Below, piece after piece: positions 34,494-43,062 of a DNA stretch of 64,000 bases. Position numbers and translations under genes: made by a program. Numbering within the stretch: the first letter of the stretch is position 1; every line of letters starts with the position of its first letter. Origin of the DNA: Ruminococcaceae bacterium Marseille-P2935 (GTDB lineage: Bacteria; Bacillota; Clostridia; Oscillospirales; Ruminococcaceae); the NCBI GenBank assembly GCA_900104565.1, contig LT629952.1, positions 248,001 to 312,000 on the forward strand. Reading direction: 5' to 3'. The notes under the pieces are model-generated. The model worked only from the letters and a program-made list of their open reading frames with translations, ran no database searches and had not been told where the DNA came from.

Positions 34494-35492
34494 CTACTTT
34501 TGATAATATTTTTGAATCATACGAATATCTCTGCCCTGGAATTTCAGCACTTGGTAACCGCACAGCAGACGGGACACCAAACGCTCCCCGTACCGCGGCT
34601 CAATTTTATTCACATCTAAATTAGAGTTTACAATAGTAGGTCGCCCCTCTGCCAGGCGTGTATTAATGATGTTATATAGCGCAGCCGCGGTAAAATTGGT
34701 GGAGAATTCCGAACCAAGGTCATCTATAATAAGTAGATCGCAGCTTAGAATAAGATCAAGAAAATCCCCCTTTTCCTCACCGGCGGAATCGCGGCCAAAC
34801 CGCTCTTTTTCCAAGCGGTCAAACAACCGCTGAGCAGGAAGATAGATGGCACCGAAACCATGCTGGATAACCTTTGAAGCAATGGATAAGGAGAGATGTG
34901 TTTTGCCAAGGCCTGTGCCCCCAATTAAAAACAGGGAGGAGCTTTGCGGACTGAAATGGTCTGCATAATCACGGCAGATATGGAAAATTTCGGTCATAAT
35001 TTTACGCGGAGAGGGTTGTGAGGGATCGTTAGCCTTTTCGGGATAATAGTCCAGACGAAACGAGTCAAAATTTGCTGATTTGGAAGCCGCTGCGCCAATC
35101 AAACTGGAAAAAGCCTGTTGTTTCAGCAATTCCTGCAGGCAGTCGCACATACGGCCGGCAGCGTAACCAGTGTCGCCGCATTTTTTACAGGTAAACGGCG
35201 TATCTAAATAATCAGCACTTAAATTTACCTGCTGCAGTAACTGCGTTTTTTCTTTTTGTAAAGAAAGGTTTTCTTCTTTTAGTTTTTTAATCTGCCCAGT
35301 GATATCTCCGCCTGCAAGTACGGATTTTGCAACCGAAAGCCCTGTTTGGGAAAGAGCACGGTCAATTTCCTTCAACCTTGGGATGCGCCGGTAAATCTCC
35401 TCTGTGCGCCGTTCTCCTTCAGCTCGGGCAGCTCTGCGCCGGTCAGTTAAAATTTTATGTGCTTGGTCATAAATTTCTTTTGGATACCCCAT
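34494..35492 (-). CDS. dnaI: DnaI/DnaC-type replicative helicase loader
   Basis: The 332-residue protein has a helical N-terminus, a zinc-binding element (CKKCGDTG and MCDC, about residues 100-120) and a C-terminal AAA+ domain with GGTGLGKTHLSLS, LLIIDDLGSE and the sensor region NSNLD. It would load the DnaB-type helicase at replication start or restart. It lies 20 bp after dnaD on the same strand, the usual partnership. AAGGAAGA precedes the ATG. Confidence 0.9.
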   Translation of the reverse strand: MGYPKEIYDQAHKILTDRRRAARAEGERRTEEIYRRIPRLKEIDRALSQTGLSVAKSVLAGGDITGQIKKLKEENLSLQKEKTQLLQQVNLSADYLDTPFTCKKCGDTGYAAGRMCDCLQELLKQQAFSSLIGAAASKSANFDSFRLDYYPEKANDPSQPSPRKIMTEIFHICRDYADHFSPQSSSLFLIGGTGLGKTHLSLSIASKVIQHGFGAIYLPAQRLFDRLEKERFGRDSAGEEKGDFLDLILSCDLLIIDDLGSEFSTNFTAAALYNIINTRLAEGRPTIVNSNLDVNKIEPRYGERLVSRLLCGYQVLKFQGRDIRMIQKYYQK

Positions 35493-35512
35493 GCTGCTCT
35501 TCCTTTACTTGA

Positions 35513-36523
35513 TTATTTTTCGCCCACCAAGCTTTTGGTAATCAGCTGTTCCAGTTCATCAATATCATAGGAGGTGTTTCGGTCAGCAATTTGTTTTTGT
35601 GAGCTTTCGTTTTTTTCATTTTTTGCTTGTTCAATTGTATGTATTTTCTTTTGGTCCCACGATTGCAGAATTTTATCCATATATGGAAAAGAGAGTTTAC
35701 CCGTATTATCCACTGTCTTTTCGAAGGCGAGTTTAATCATAGGAAGCTCCTGATGATAAATAGAAAACCAACCTTCAATATAATTTTGTTCCCGTGCGGT
35801 TAGGTTGCGGTCAAAAATACCCAGTGCATTTTTCACTAGCTTGCATTTTTCATCAAAACTTGATTTTCTTTTTATAAACTGTTCAGCCTTTGCGTAACTG
35901 TCGATATCATCTTCCACCATGGAAACAACCAGTTTTTCAAAGCTGCGCAGGCCGCGTTTTCCCATGTTTACGGTATAGTGAAGAACCAAAAGCAAATATT
36001 CAATAGAAAGGTTATAGTAACTGTAAAGATAAACCAGAACTTCTGTTTCCATAGGAGACAGAGGCTTACCAATACAGCCCTCGGCTTCCCGCAAAAGTAC
36101 AGCTACATTGCTGTCAGTTTGTGATAATTCAATAATGTCCTCCCGTGTTAAATGACTGCGGGAAGAGTGGGTAGTAACCTTTTGACCGGTGGACTGGTCA
36201 ACGGTGGTTTTAGACTCAGCTACGCGTGTAGAGGCAGTGGTTTGTGATGTATAAGAGTGCTCCTGGGCTGAAAATATGGGAGCGTTTTCGGCCGATAGAA
36301 TACCGGCCCCAACCCAGTAATTTAATGCGTCCTGTGCGTCTGATTCACTTAAACCCAATTGAGATGCGATTTCTGTTGAAGAAATGGATTTACCATTATT
36401 TCTTAATAAAATGAGCAGCGCCCGCAAAGCCGTAGTACTGCAAAGTTTAATATGTTTGTCCACAACTTCGGTTGGTACTGCAAAAATTGATCCCCAGGGA
36501 CCAATAGGTATAGAATATATCAT
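35513..36523 (-). CDS. dnaD: DnaD/DnaB-like replication initiation protein
   Basis: The 336-residue protein has an N-terminal winged-helix region (about 20-85) and two DnaD C-terminal-type domains (about 130-210 and 220-300; AREQNYIEGWFSIYHQELPM is the YxxxIxxW-type motif). It helps DnaA-directed remodelling and helicase loading together with DnaI encoded next. The ATG at 36523 follows GAGGTGG; an in-frame TTG at 36538 lies upstream of that site. Confidence 0.85.
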   Translation of the reverse strand: MIYSIPIGPWGSIFAVPTEVVDKHIKLCSTTALRALLILLRNNGKSISSTEIASQLGLSESDAQDALNYWVGAGILSAENAPIFSAQEHSYTSQTTASTRVAESKTTVDQSTGQKVTTHSSRSHLTREDIIELSQTDSNVAVLLREAEGCIGKPLSPMETEVLVYLYSYYNLSIEYLLLVLHYTVNMGKRGLRSFEKLVVSMVEDDIDSYAKAEQFIKRKSSFDEKCKLVKNALGIFDRNLTAREQNYIEGWFSIYHQELPMIKLAFEKTVDNTGKLSFPYMDKILQSWDQKKIHTIEQAKNEKNESSQKQIADRNTSYDIDELEQLITKSLVGEK

Positions 36524-37194
36524 AAACTGCCACCTCAAAGACTACTTGTTTTATTTTTTATCTAATAAGGGTACAAAGATTGTTTGCTATGCACCGTTCT
36601 AACAAAATTTAACATTTTTCTGCCTAGCAGAAAAATAGTTAAATTTCTTGATGAAACCTTTCAGTTAAAATTTTAAAAAAGAAACAATGTATTTTATAAT
36701 CGAATGTGAGAAGTTCTGTATACGGAGTGCAAGGTTATTTATACATGGAGTACATCCATGTTCTATCAGTCGTCAAAATCTTTGGTTTTGGTTACGCTGT
36801 GAGGTTATTATAACATAATTTTGTAGGTTTTGCAGAAAATTTATATTTTACGCGAACAACCTTAAATTTGAATTGAGCAGGGGGTAGGTTTATGTTATAA
36901 TAACTGCGGATTAGTTGTTATTGCTTGTTTACGGCTCACTTGCTACCCTATCGATTTGCGGATATGGTTTATAACCGTAAAGCTAATAATTAACTGTGTA
37001 GGCTTTATTGGGCCAATTAAAAATAAAGTTTATGATATGATAGCTGCCAAAACAGCTATCATAATTTATGCGTGGACTTAATTAGCGTTGAATGCACTGA
37101 AAAACTGTGTGTTGCTGATTGAATGCTGTAGCCTTTGAAATATGAATAGACATGTCTTGAGAGACAGAACACAAAAGGAAAGGACACGGTTAAG
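36524..37194. other. 671-bp intergenic region with hairpins
   Basis: No convincing open frame is present. Apart from the strong hairpin at 36605-36646 and an exact 10-bp inverted repeat at 37037-37062 (ATGATAGCTG/CAGCTATCAT), it has a 7-bp pair TTTACGG/CCGTAAA spaced by 47 nt (about 36928-36989) and a small ACATGGA/TCCATGT hairpin near 36744. A structured RNA or long leader of the thymidine kinase gene is possible but unproven. Confidence 0.5.
36605..36646. other. long hairpin upstream of dnaD
   Basis: AAATTTAAC then TTTTTCTGC pair with GCAGAAAAA and GTTAAATTT, two 9-bp blocks with a 1/2-nt bulge and a three-base loop. Followed by T-rich sequence on the minus strand (TTTTGTTAG), so a terminator for an unseen minus transcript is possible. 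Confidence 0.6.
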
Positions 37195-37806
37195 ATGCTA
37201 TTTAATGACGGCAGGGCAGGTTTTTTAACTACGATTATTGGGCCAATGTTTTCAGAAAAAAGTGGAGAACTTATAAAACGTTGTAAGCAGGCGCAGCAAT
37301 ATCAGGGCAAAAAGGTAATGGTTTATAAGCCCGATATTGATGTGCGTTTTTCTGTCAGCGAGGTTGTCAGCCGCATTGGGCTCAGTATTCCAGCCCATAT
37401 GCTGCCGCAGGATCTTTCTGTAGAATTTGTGCGCCAGAGAATTTATGTGGATACAGCGCAATGCGACATTGTCGCCTTTGATGAGGCACAGTTTTTTTCG
37501 GCAGAACTTGTCGATGTGGTACAGCATCTGATTGATGAGGGAAAGATGGTAATTGTAGCAGGATTAAACCTGGATTATCAGAATAAGCCTTTTGGACATA
37601 TTAATAACATACTGCTTTTTTCTGACGAAGTGATTGTTAAGAATGCATATTGTGCTTGCTGCGGCCGTCCGGCTATGTATACGCAAAGGCTTTTGAACGG
37701 TGTGCCATATGTGGAAGAGCAGATAGACAATATATTGGTTGGAGATAAAGAGTCGTATGAGCCCCGCTGCCGTTTGTGTTATGTCCGCCCAAAGAAAAAT
37801 AAATAA
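37195..37806 (+). CDS. tdk: thymidine kinase-like protein with an altered P-loop
   Basis: The 203-residue protein has the type II thymidine kinase layout: P-loop region GPMFSEKSGELIKR (residues 16-29), the Walker B/catalytic FDEAQFF, a zinc site with CACCG and CRLCY, and the lasso-loop segment LVGDKESYEPRC. Thymidine kinases phosphorylate thymidine with ATP. Here the glycine before the P-loop Lys is Glu21 and the usual acidic residue two positions on is Gly24, so ATP binding may be altered. AGGAAAGG precedes the ATG. Confidence 0.85.
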   Translation: MLFNDGRAGFLTTIIGPMFSEKSGELIKRCKQAQQYQGKKVMVYKPDIDVRFSVSEVVSRIGLSIPAHMLPQDLSVEFVRQRIYVDTAQCDIVAFDEAQFFSAELVDVVQHLIDEGKMVIVAGLNLDYQNKPFGHINNILLFSDEVIVKNAYCACCGRPAMYTQRLLNGVPYVEEQIDNILVGDKESYEPRCRLCYVRPKKNK

Positions 37807-37832
37807 TATACTGTGAGCAGAAGGAGACAGTC

Positions 37833-38840
37833 ATGGTTGATTTAAACGAGAACCTAATCGTGAAAGGTGCGGTAAAATTAGCACGGGAATGCGGATGTGT
37901 TTCAAAAGAAGACATTGCGCTGGTAGTATGCGATTACCAGTCGTTTGCAGTAGCCAATGAAATTGCAAAAGCATGCCTCTCTTTAGGAGCAAATACCAAT
38001 CTGGTTGTAATACAGCCAACGGGCGCCCAGGAGGCGGAACCCCCTGAATTAGTAGGAGCTGCCATGGCAAAATCAACCGTTGTTTTTGCTGTAACAACCT
38101 TTTCCATGTCCCATACACTGGCTGTACGCGTGGCAAAGGCAGCTGGTTCCAGAGTTGTAAGTATGCCGGATTTTAACCCAAGACAGCTTATTTCTGGGGC
38201 AATTGAAGCGGATTTTCCAGCTCGCAGCATTATTTCGCATAAGCTGAAAGAGATTTTACAGCTGGCAGACCATGCGCATCTCACTTCCGCATTGGGTACC
38301 GATATGACCTTTGGCCTCACTGGCCGTCCTGGAAGGGCGGTGGACGGAATTGCCCGCTGTCCGGGTGATTTTGTAGCGCCTCCCAATATTGAGTCCAGTA
38401 TAGCGCCGCTGGAAGAAATGACAGAAGGCATCTTGGTTGTGAATGGCAGCATTGCAGGGGTGGGCCTGTTGCGTGAGCCGATTACAGTAACAGTGGAAAA
38501 GGGTCGTATTGTATCGATTACCGGCGGGGAGCAGGCGGAAGAATTAAAGGCTATTTTAGAAGCGGTAGGGGACCCGCAAAGCTATATGATTGGAGAACTT
38601 GGGATAGGGTTAAACGATCATGCCAAAGTATGCGGCGACTTATTGGAAGATGAGGGAGTGATGGGTACGGTACATGTAGCTCCCGGAAACAATTCCAATT
38701 TTGGAGGGATTATTACTGCCAAAACACACCTGGATATGGTGGTAAGTGATGTAACCCTGATGATTGATGATCTGCTGGTCATTGACAAAGGCCAGCTAAT
38801 GGAAGATAACATTATGCAATGGGCAGGGCCATCTATTTAG
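37833..38840 (+). CDS. M29-like aminopeptidase family protein
   Basis: The 335-residue protein resembles the thermophilic aminopeptidase (M29)/NicX-like fold: the C-terminal half has IGELGIGLN, the acidic LLEDEGVMGTVHVAPGNN and a terminal KTHLDMVVSDVTLMID, which together carry the Glu, His and Asp metal ligands. Relatives include leucyl aminopeptidases and 2,5-dihydroxypyridine dioxygenases, so the reaction is uncertain. AGAAGGAGA precedes the ATG. It follows the thymidine kinase gene by 26 bp. Confidence 0.78.
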   Translation: MVDLNENLIVKGAVKLARECGCVSKEDIALVVCDYQSFAVANEIAKACLSLGANTNLVVIQPTGAQEAEPPELVGAAMAKSTVVFAVTTFSMSHTLAVRVAKAAGSRVVSMPDFNPRQLISGAIEADFPARSIISHKLKEILQLADHAHLTSALGTDMTFGLTGRPGRAVDGIARCPGDFVAPPNIESSIAPLEEMTEGILVVNGSIAGVGLLREPITVTVEKGRIVSITGGEQAEELKAILEAVGDPQSYMIGELGIGLNDHAKVCGDLLEDEGVMGTVHVAPGNNSNFGGIITAKTHLDMVVSDVTLMIDDLLVIDKGQLMEDNIMQWAGPSI

Positions 38841-39035
38841 CCTGCCATTTGCCCGGTCTTTTACAGTTGTTTAGCCGGAGACTTCCAATGGTGGGATATT
38901 TGGGTATTGTTAGGCATATTACATTGCCTTTTATCCTACTCATAATGTGATTGCTTTATTTGTTTATCTCAAAATATTGAGGAAAGGTGCAGGCCCTACG
39001 GGCAAATTTGGCCGTTATTGATAAAAGCTATATGA

Positions 39036-39070
39036 GAAAGAGGCAGCGCCTGCATGGCGCTGCCTCTTTC
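39036..39070 (-). terminator. terminator of the first nucleoside hydrolase gene
   Basis: A perfect 15-bp stem (GAAAGAGGCAGCGCC and its complement) with a five-base loop; the following minus-strand bases are only moderately T-rich. Confidence 0.8.
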
Positions 39071-39088
39071 GGTATTGGATCGATATCA

Positions 39089-40027
39089 TCAGTTATAAAG
39101 TTTGATGCACTCTTCCACAATATTCCAGAATTTTTCTACGTCCAGTTTTACGCAAACTTTAGAATTGCGGGGTTTATCGGTCATCAGGTTAAAGAAATCG
39201 CAGTTGGTACGGCCATGGCTTGGGCCGCCGGTAATGTCAATTTCGGTGTACATTTCTTTGGTCTCAATGCAGGTGGGGTCAATCAGGTAAGCAACACAGG
39301 TAGGGTCATGCAGCGGGCCGCCTTCCCAGCCAAAGGTTTTCTTCTGGGTCATGCAGAAGAATTTCATCAGGTCGGTAAACAATTTTCCGGCAGGATTATC
39401 GTTTTTAGACATCCGCTCAACAACAGAAGGATAGCACAGTGCCTGACGGGTAAGGTCAAGCCCCATCATTACAACCGGGCGTCCGCAGGTGAATACAACG
39501 TAAGCTGCTTCGGCATCATCAATAATATTAAACTCAGCAGCGGGGGTAACGTTACCGTGCTGGTAAGCACCACCCATTAATACGATCTCGTCAATTTTTT
39601 CCAGAATTTTGGGCTCTTTGCGAATTGCCATACCAATATTGCTTAAAGGCCCGGTGGGAACCAGGGTAACGTTGGTATCGGAGGCGAGTACAGTTTCAAT
39701 TATAAAATCAACGGCATGTCGGGGATCCAGCTGTTTTGTCAAAGGAGGGAATACCGGGCCGTCCAAGCCGGATTCACCATGTACACGCTCTTCCACAGGC
39801 AGTGCAGGACGAACCATAGGGCGATCCATACCTTTGCAGACAGGAACATCAATACCAAGGTATTGGCAAACATTCAGTGCATTACGGGTGGTTTTTTCTA
39901 AGGTTTGATTACCATTTACAGTGGTAATACCAAGCAGCTCCAATTTTGGATGGCGGGCTGCCATCATAATGGCAACTGCATCATCGTGGCCAGGATCACA
40001 ATCAAGAATGATTTTTCTTTTGTCCAT
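39089..40027 (-). CDS. inosine/uridine-preferring nucleoside hydrolase (copy 1)
   Basis: The 312-residue protein starts with the nucleoside hydrolase signature [17 protein letters not shown], whose Asp cluster binds Ca2+, and has VTLVPTGPLSN, VLMGGAYQHGNVTPAAEFN and the late HDPTCVAYL. It hydrolyses ribonucleosides to base and ribose. Copy 2 at 40278-41225 is very similar, and the last third is nearly identical even at the DNA level. A LacI-type operator lies 40 bp upstream of its start. GGAGCAG precedes the ATG. Confidence 0.94.
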   Translation of the reverse strand: MDKRKIILDCDPGHDDAVAIMMAARHPKLELLGITTVNGNQTLEKTTRNALNVCQYLGIDVPVCKGMDRPMVRPALPVEERVHGESGLDGPVFPPLTKQLDPRHAVDFIIETVLASDTNVTLVPTGPLSNIGMAIRKEPKILEKIDEIVLMGGAYQHGNVTPAAEFNIIDDAEAAYVVFTCGRPVVMMGLDLTRQALCYPSVVERMSKNDNPAGKLFTDLMKFFCMTQKKTFGWEGGPLHDPTCVAYLIDPTCIETKEMYTEIDITGGPSHGRTNCDFFNLMTDKPRNSKVCVKLDVEKFWNIVEECIKLYN

Positions 40028-40066
40028 AATAATATCTGCTCCTTTTTTAGTTAATAGAAAACAACG

Positions 40067-40080
40067 TTAAAACGTTTAAT
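40067..40080 (-). promoter_or_regulatory. LacI-type operator of nucleoside hydrolase copy 1
   Basis: TTAAAACGTTTAAT, a near-palindrome centred on CG, sits 40 bp upstream of the gene and resembles the perfect site at 42855-42866. Confidence 0.55.
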
Positions 40081-40277
40081 CAACTACAATTATATTGTAG
40101 AATATCTATAAATATTTGTCAATAGGATTCTATTAAATTTCAGTTGAAGTAAAAGACGTTAAAGATGAATACTCGAATAGATCACAATATCTTATTGGTA
40201 GATGCAAAAGTATTAGCACAGGTCGTCTGCACAAAGTCGAGCGAGTCCTTTTAATTGTTGACATGAAAAATAAGAAA

Positions 40278-41225
40278 TTAATTATAGAGTTTGATGCAAT
40301 CTTCGACAATATCCCAGAATTTAGCTACATCCAAATTGATGCATACTTTAGAATTGCGGGGTTTGTCGGTCATCAGGTTAAAGAAATCGCAGTTGGTACG
40401 GCCGTGGCTTGGGCCTCCGGTAATGTCAATTTCGGTATACATTTCTTTGGTTTCAATGCAGGTAGGGTCAATCAGGTAGGCGACGCAGGTGGGGTCATGC
40501 AGGGGAGCACCCTCCCAACCGAAGGTATTCTTCTGCGAGCGGTTGAAGAAACTCATCAGGTTGACGAACAGCTGGGACGCGCGGTTTTCGATCTTTGCAA
40601 TGCGATTGACTACCGAGGGTAGGCACAGGGCTTTGCGGGTAATATCCAGCCCCATCATTACAACCGGACGGCCACAGGTAAACACGACATAAGCTGCCTC
40701 TGCATCAGCGTAGATGTTGAACTCAGCAGCCGGGGTAAAGTTGCCGTGCTGGTAAACGCCGCCCATTAATACAATCTCGTCAATTTTTTCCAGAATTCTG
40801 GGTTCTTTCCGAATTGCCATACCAAGGTTGCTTAAGGGACCGGTAGGAACCAGGGTAACAGGAGTGTCGGAGTCAAGCACGGTTTCGATAATAAAGTCGA
40901 CAGCATGGCGGGAATCCAGCTTTTTAGTCAGTGGATCAAAGGTATGTCCATCTAAACCAGAGCCATCACGCTCTCCAATCATAATAGATTCACCAATGGG
41001 GGAGGGGCGCACCATTCCTCGGTCAAGTCCTGCACAGACGGGCACGTCAATATTCAGCCATTGGCAGATATTCAAGGCATTGTTGGTGGTTACATTAAGG
41101 GGTTGGTTGCCTCTGACGGTAGTTACTCCCAGCAGCTCCAGCTTTGGGTGCCGTGCCGCCATTAAAATCGCAATGGCATCATCATGACCAGGGTCGCAAT
41201 CAAGGATGATTTTTCTTTTGTCCAC
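40278..41225 (-). CDS. inosine/uridine-preferring nucleoside hydrolase (copy 2)
   Basis: The 315-residue paralogue carries the same signature ([20 protein letters not shown]) and catalytic regions. It differs from copy 1 mainly in the segment after residue 60 (an insert with IGESIMIGERDGSG), which lies near the active-site entrance. The substrate range may differ. No AAACGTTT operator is visible upstream, unlike copy 1. GGAGTAAT-type site before the ATG. The two genes are 250 bp apart without overlap. Confidence 0.94.
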   Translation of the reverse strand: MDKRKIILDCDPGHDDAIAILMAARHPKLELLGVTTVRGNQPLNVTTNNALNICQWLNIDVPVCAGLDRGMVRPSPIGESIMIGERDGSGLDGHTFDPLTKKLDSRHAVDFIIETVLDSDTPVTLVPTGPLSNLGMAIRKEPRILEKIDEIVLMGGVYQHGNFTPAAEFNIYADAEAAYVVFTCGRPVVMMGLDITRKALCLPSVVNRIAKIENRASQLFVNLMSFFNRSQKNTFGWEGAPLHDPTCVAYLIDPTCIETKEMYTEIDITGGPSHGRTNCDFFNLMTDKPRNSKVCINLDVAKFWDIVEDCIKLYN

Positions 41226-41369
41226 TATAATTACTCCTTTTTATGATTTAGAATATTGCTGTGACTACATTGATTTTTGGGTATATCATAGGAGATTTTA
41301 AAATTCGAACCCATGAAATAGCAAAATGTTGTGCTTCTAGTTTTAGCTTTTTGAGTGTTAAACTCTGTA

Positions 41370-42209
41370 TCAGATATTTAACAATACAACAGCTATTAAA
41401 ATTGCTCCAATTGTAACCCATTGTTTCATTTTTAGACGTTCGCCGAATAAAAAAATACCAGCTAGAGATAGTATTAAAATACCTACAACACCGTAGGTTG
41501 GATATACAATAACACCAGGTACTTCTTCGAGCGCTTTTAATAAAAAATGTGCTGAAAAAAAGTTTGATAAACCCAAAATAATTCCAAAAAATATTTCAGA
41601 TTTTCCGGGTTTTTCCTTTTTGTACAACACTACTGCCAGACAACAAAGAAAAGCCGTAGTAAAGGTGTAAAATAGAAATTGTGGAGACAGAGAATTGTTG
41701 CCGGTTTCTTCAAAAATTTTAGACATGAAGGTACTGCAGCCATCAATTAAAAACAAAATAAACAGCGGTAATTTAGAGGTGGCAACAGTATGCTCCTTTT
41801 CATAATTGATAATAATAATTGACACTACGGCAATAAGCACTCCGATAACCTGTGTGTTTTTTAATATCTCTTTAAAAATCCACACAGACAGTGCGAGAGG
41901 AATCAGCAGACCTCCCAATCTTGAAAAAATTGAAGGCAGGACTATGCCGTTTTTCTTTATATTGTACTGTGTAAACATGAGACTTGCTGTAAAAAAAGTA
42001 CCGTTTATTATCCCTAAAACAAGGGCAGATACGGTTCCGTCAACCTCAGGTAATATATTGTTAATCCCCATATCTAGCCCGGCAATTATCATGCAGGTAA
42101 AATAATTGATTGCAAGCATGGAAATTTTACCGGAGATACGGCTCTCACTGAAACGGATAGTAATGGTAATTACGGAAACGCATATAATGGCTAAAAACAA
42201 AAAAAACAT
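41370..42209 (-). CDS. EamA/DMT-family transporter
   Basis: The 279-residue protein has about ten membrane helices in two related halves, as in the drug/metabolite transporter (EamA) family; INGTFFTASLMFTQYNIKK closes the first bundle and GILILSLAGIFLFGERLKMK the second. It lies between intact copy 2 and the decayed nucleoside hydrolase, so a role in moving a base, nucleoside or sugar is a reasonable guess only. GGTGGGGG precedes the start. Confidence 0.85.
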   Translation of the reverse strand: MFFLFLAIICVSVITITIRFSESRISGKISMLAINYFTCMIIAGLDMGINNILPEVDGTVSALVLGIINGTFFTASLMFTQYNIKKNGIVLPSIFSRLGGLLIPLALSVWIFKEILKNTQVIGVLIAVVSIIIINYEKEHTVATSKLPLFILFLIDGCSTFMSKIFEETGNNSLSPQFLFYTFTTAFLCCLAVVLYKKEKPGKSEIFFGIILGLSNFFSAHFLLKALEEVPGVIVYPTYGVVGILILSLAGIFLFGERLKMKQWVTIGAILIAVVLLNI

Positions 42210-42313
42210 TTTTCCCCCACCTGATTTTTATGGTAGTTCAATTTAAAAAAGATTACTTATAAGTATTACCCTTTATATATTATTGAAAATCGTATAAATA
42301 TTCAGTGTAAAGA

Positions 42314-42826
42314 TTAATCATATAATTTGATACACTCCTCAACAATGTTCAAGAATTTTTCAACATCAAGTTTTACGCAGACCTTGGTGTTGCGGGGCTT
42401 GTCAGTAAGAAGGTTGAAAAAATCACAGTTGGTACGGCCATGGCTTGGGCCGTCTTCCCAGCCAAAGGTTTTCTTCTGGGTCATACAGAAAAAATTCATC
42501 AGGTCGGTAAACAGCTTACCAGCAGAATTTTTATTTTTTGACATTCGCTCAACAATAGAGGGATAATACAACGCTTGGCGAGTAAGGTCAAGCCCCATCA
42601 TTACCATTGGACAGCCACAGGTAAACACGACATAAGCAGCCTCAACATCGTACATAATATTAAATTTAGCTGTTCAGGGCGTTACGGGTGGTTTTCTCCA
42701 AAATTTAGTTACCATCCACAGTAGTTATACCCAGAAGCTTTAGCTTTGGGGGGTGGCGGCCATAATCATGGCAACAACATCATCATGGCCAGGGTCGCAA
42801 TCAAGGATGATTTTTCTTTTGTACAT
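42314..42826 (-). pseudogene. decayed third nucleoside hydrolase copy
   Basis: Read on the minus strand from 42826, the DNA begins [20 protein letters not shown], clearly a nucleoside hydrolase start, but soon meets a frameshift and in-frame stops. It then jumps from the NALN region to FNI-like sequence, losing roughly 95 residues, and later from FGWE to GPSHGRTNC, losing about 30 more. The remainder (42314-42655) still reads as an open frame ending IVEECIKLYD. It is closest to copy 1. No function is expected. Confidence 0.92.
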
Positions 42827-42854
42827 TGTAAATAACCTCTTTATCGTAAACTGA

Positions 42855-42866
42855 TTAAACGTTTAA
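42855..42866 (-). promoter_or_regulatory. perfect LacI-type operator palindrome
   Basis: TTAAACGTTTAA is a perfect 12-bp palindrome centred on CG, 29 bp upstream of the decayed hydrolase and between it and the divergent LacI-type gene. Confidence 0.65.
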
Positions 42867-43062
42867 CCTTTTGCCGATATTATAGGACGAAACTCTTTAC
42901 TTGTCAATAGTAATTTTTATGGTTATAATAACTATTATTAGTTGCTGCACTGGCTTATGGTTGGTTGGCAGCTCCAAAAGCTTGTTATTGCCTTTTGATT
43001 AAAGATACCATATTGGTTTTTTGCTTGTGGTATTATATAAAAAAGTTTTGGGAGATGAAAAA

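Noticed and set aside
39036-39070. Mobile-element end or operator
   Set aside because: The 15-bp perfect stem sits right after a gene end and is best read as a terminator.
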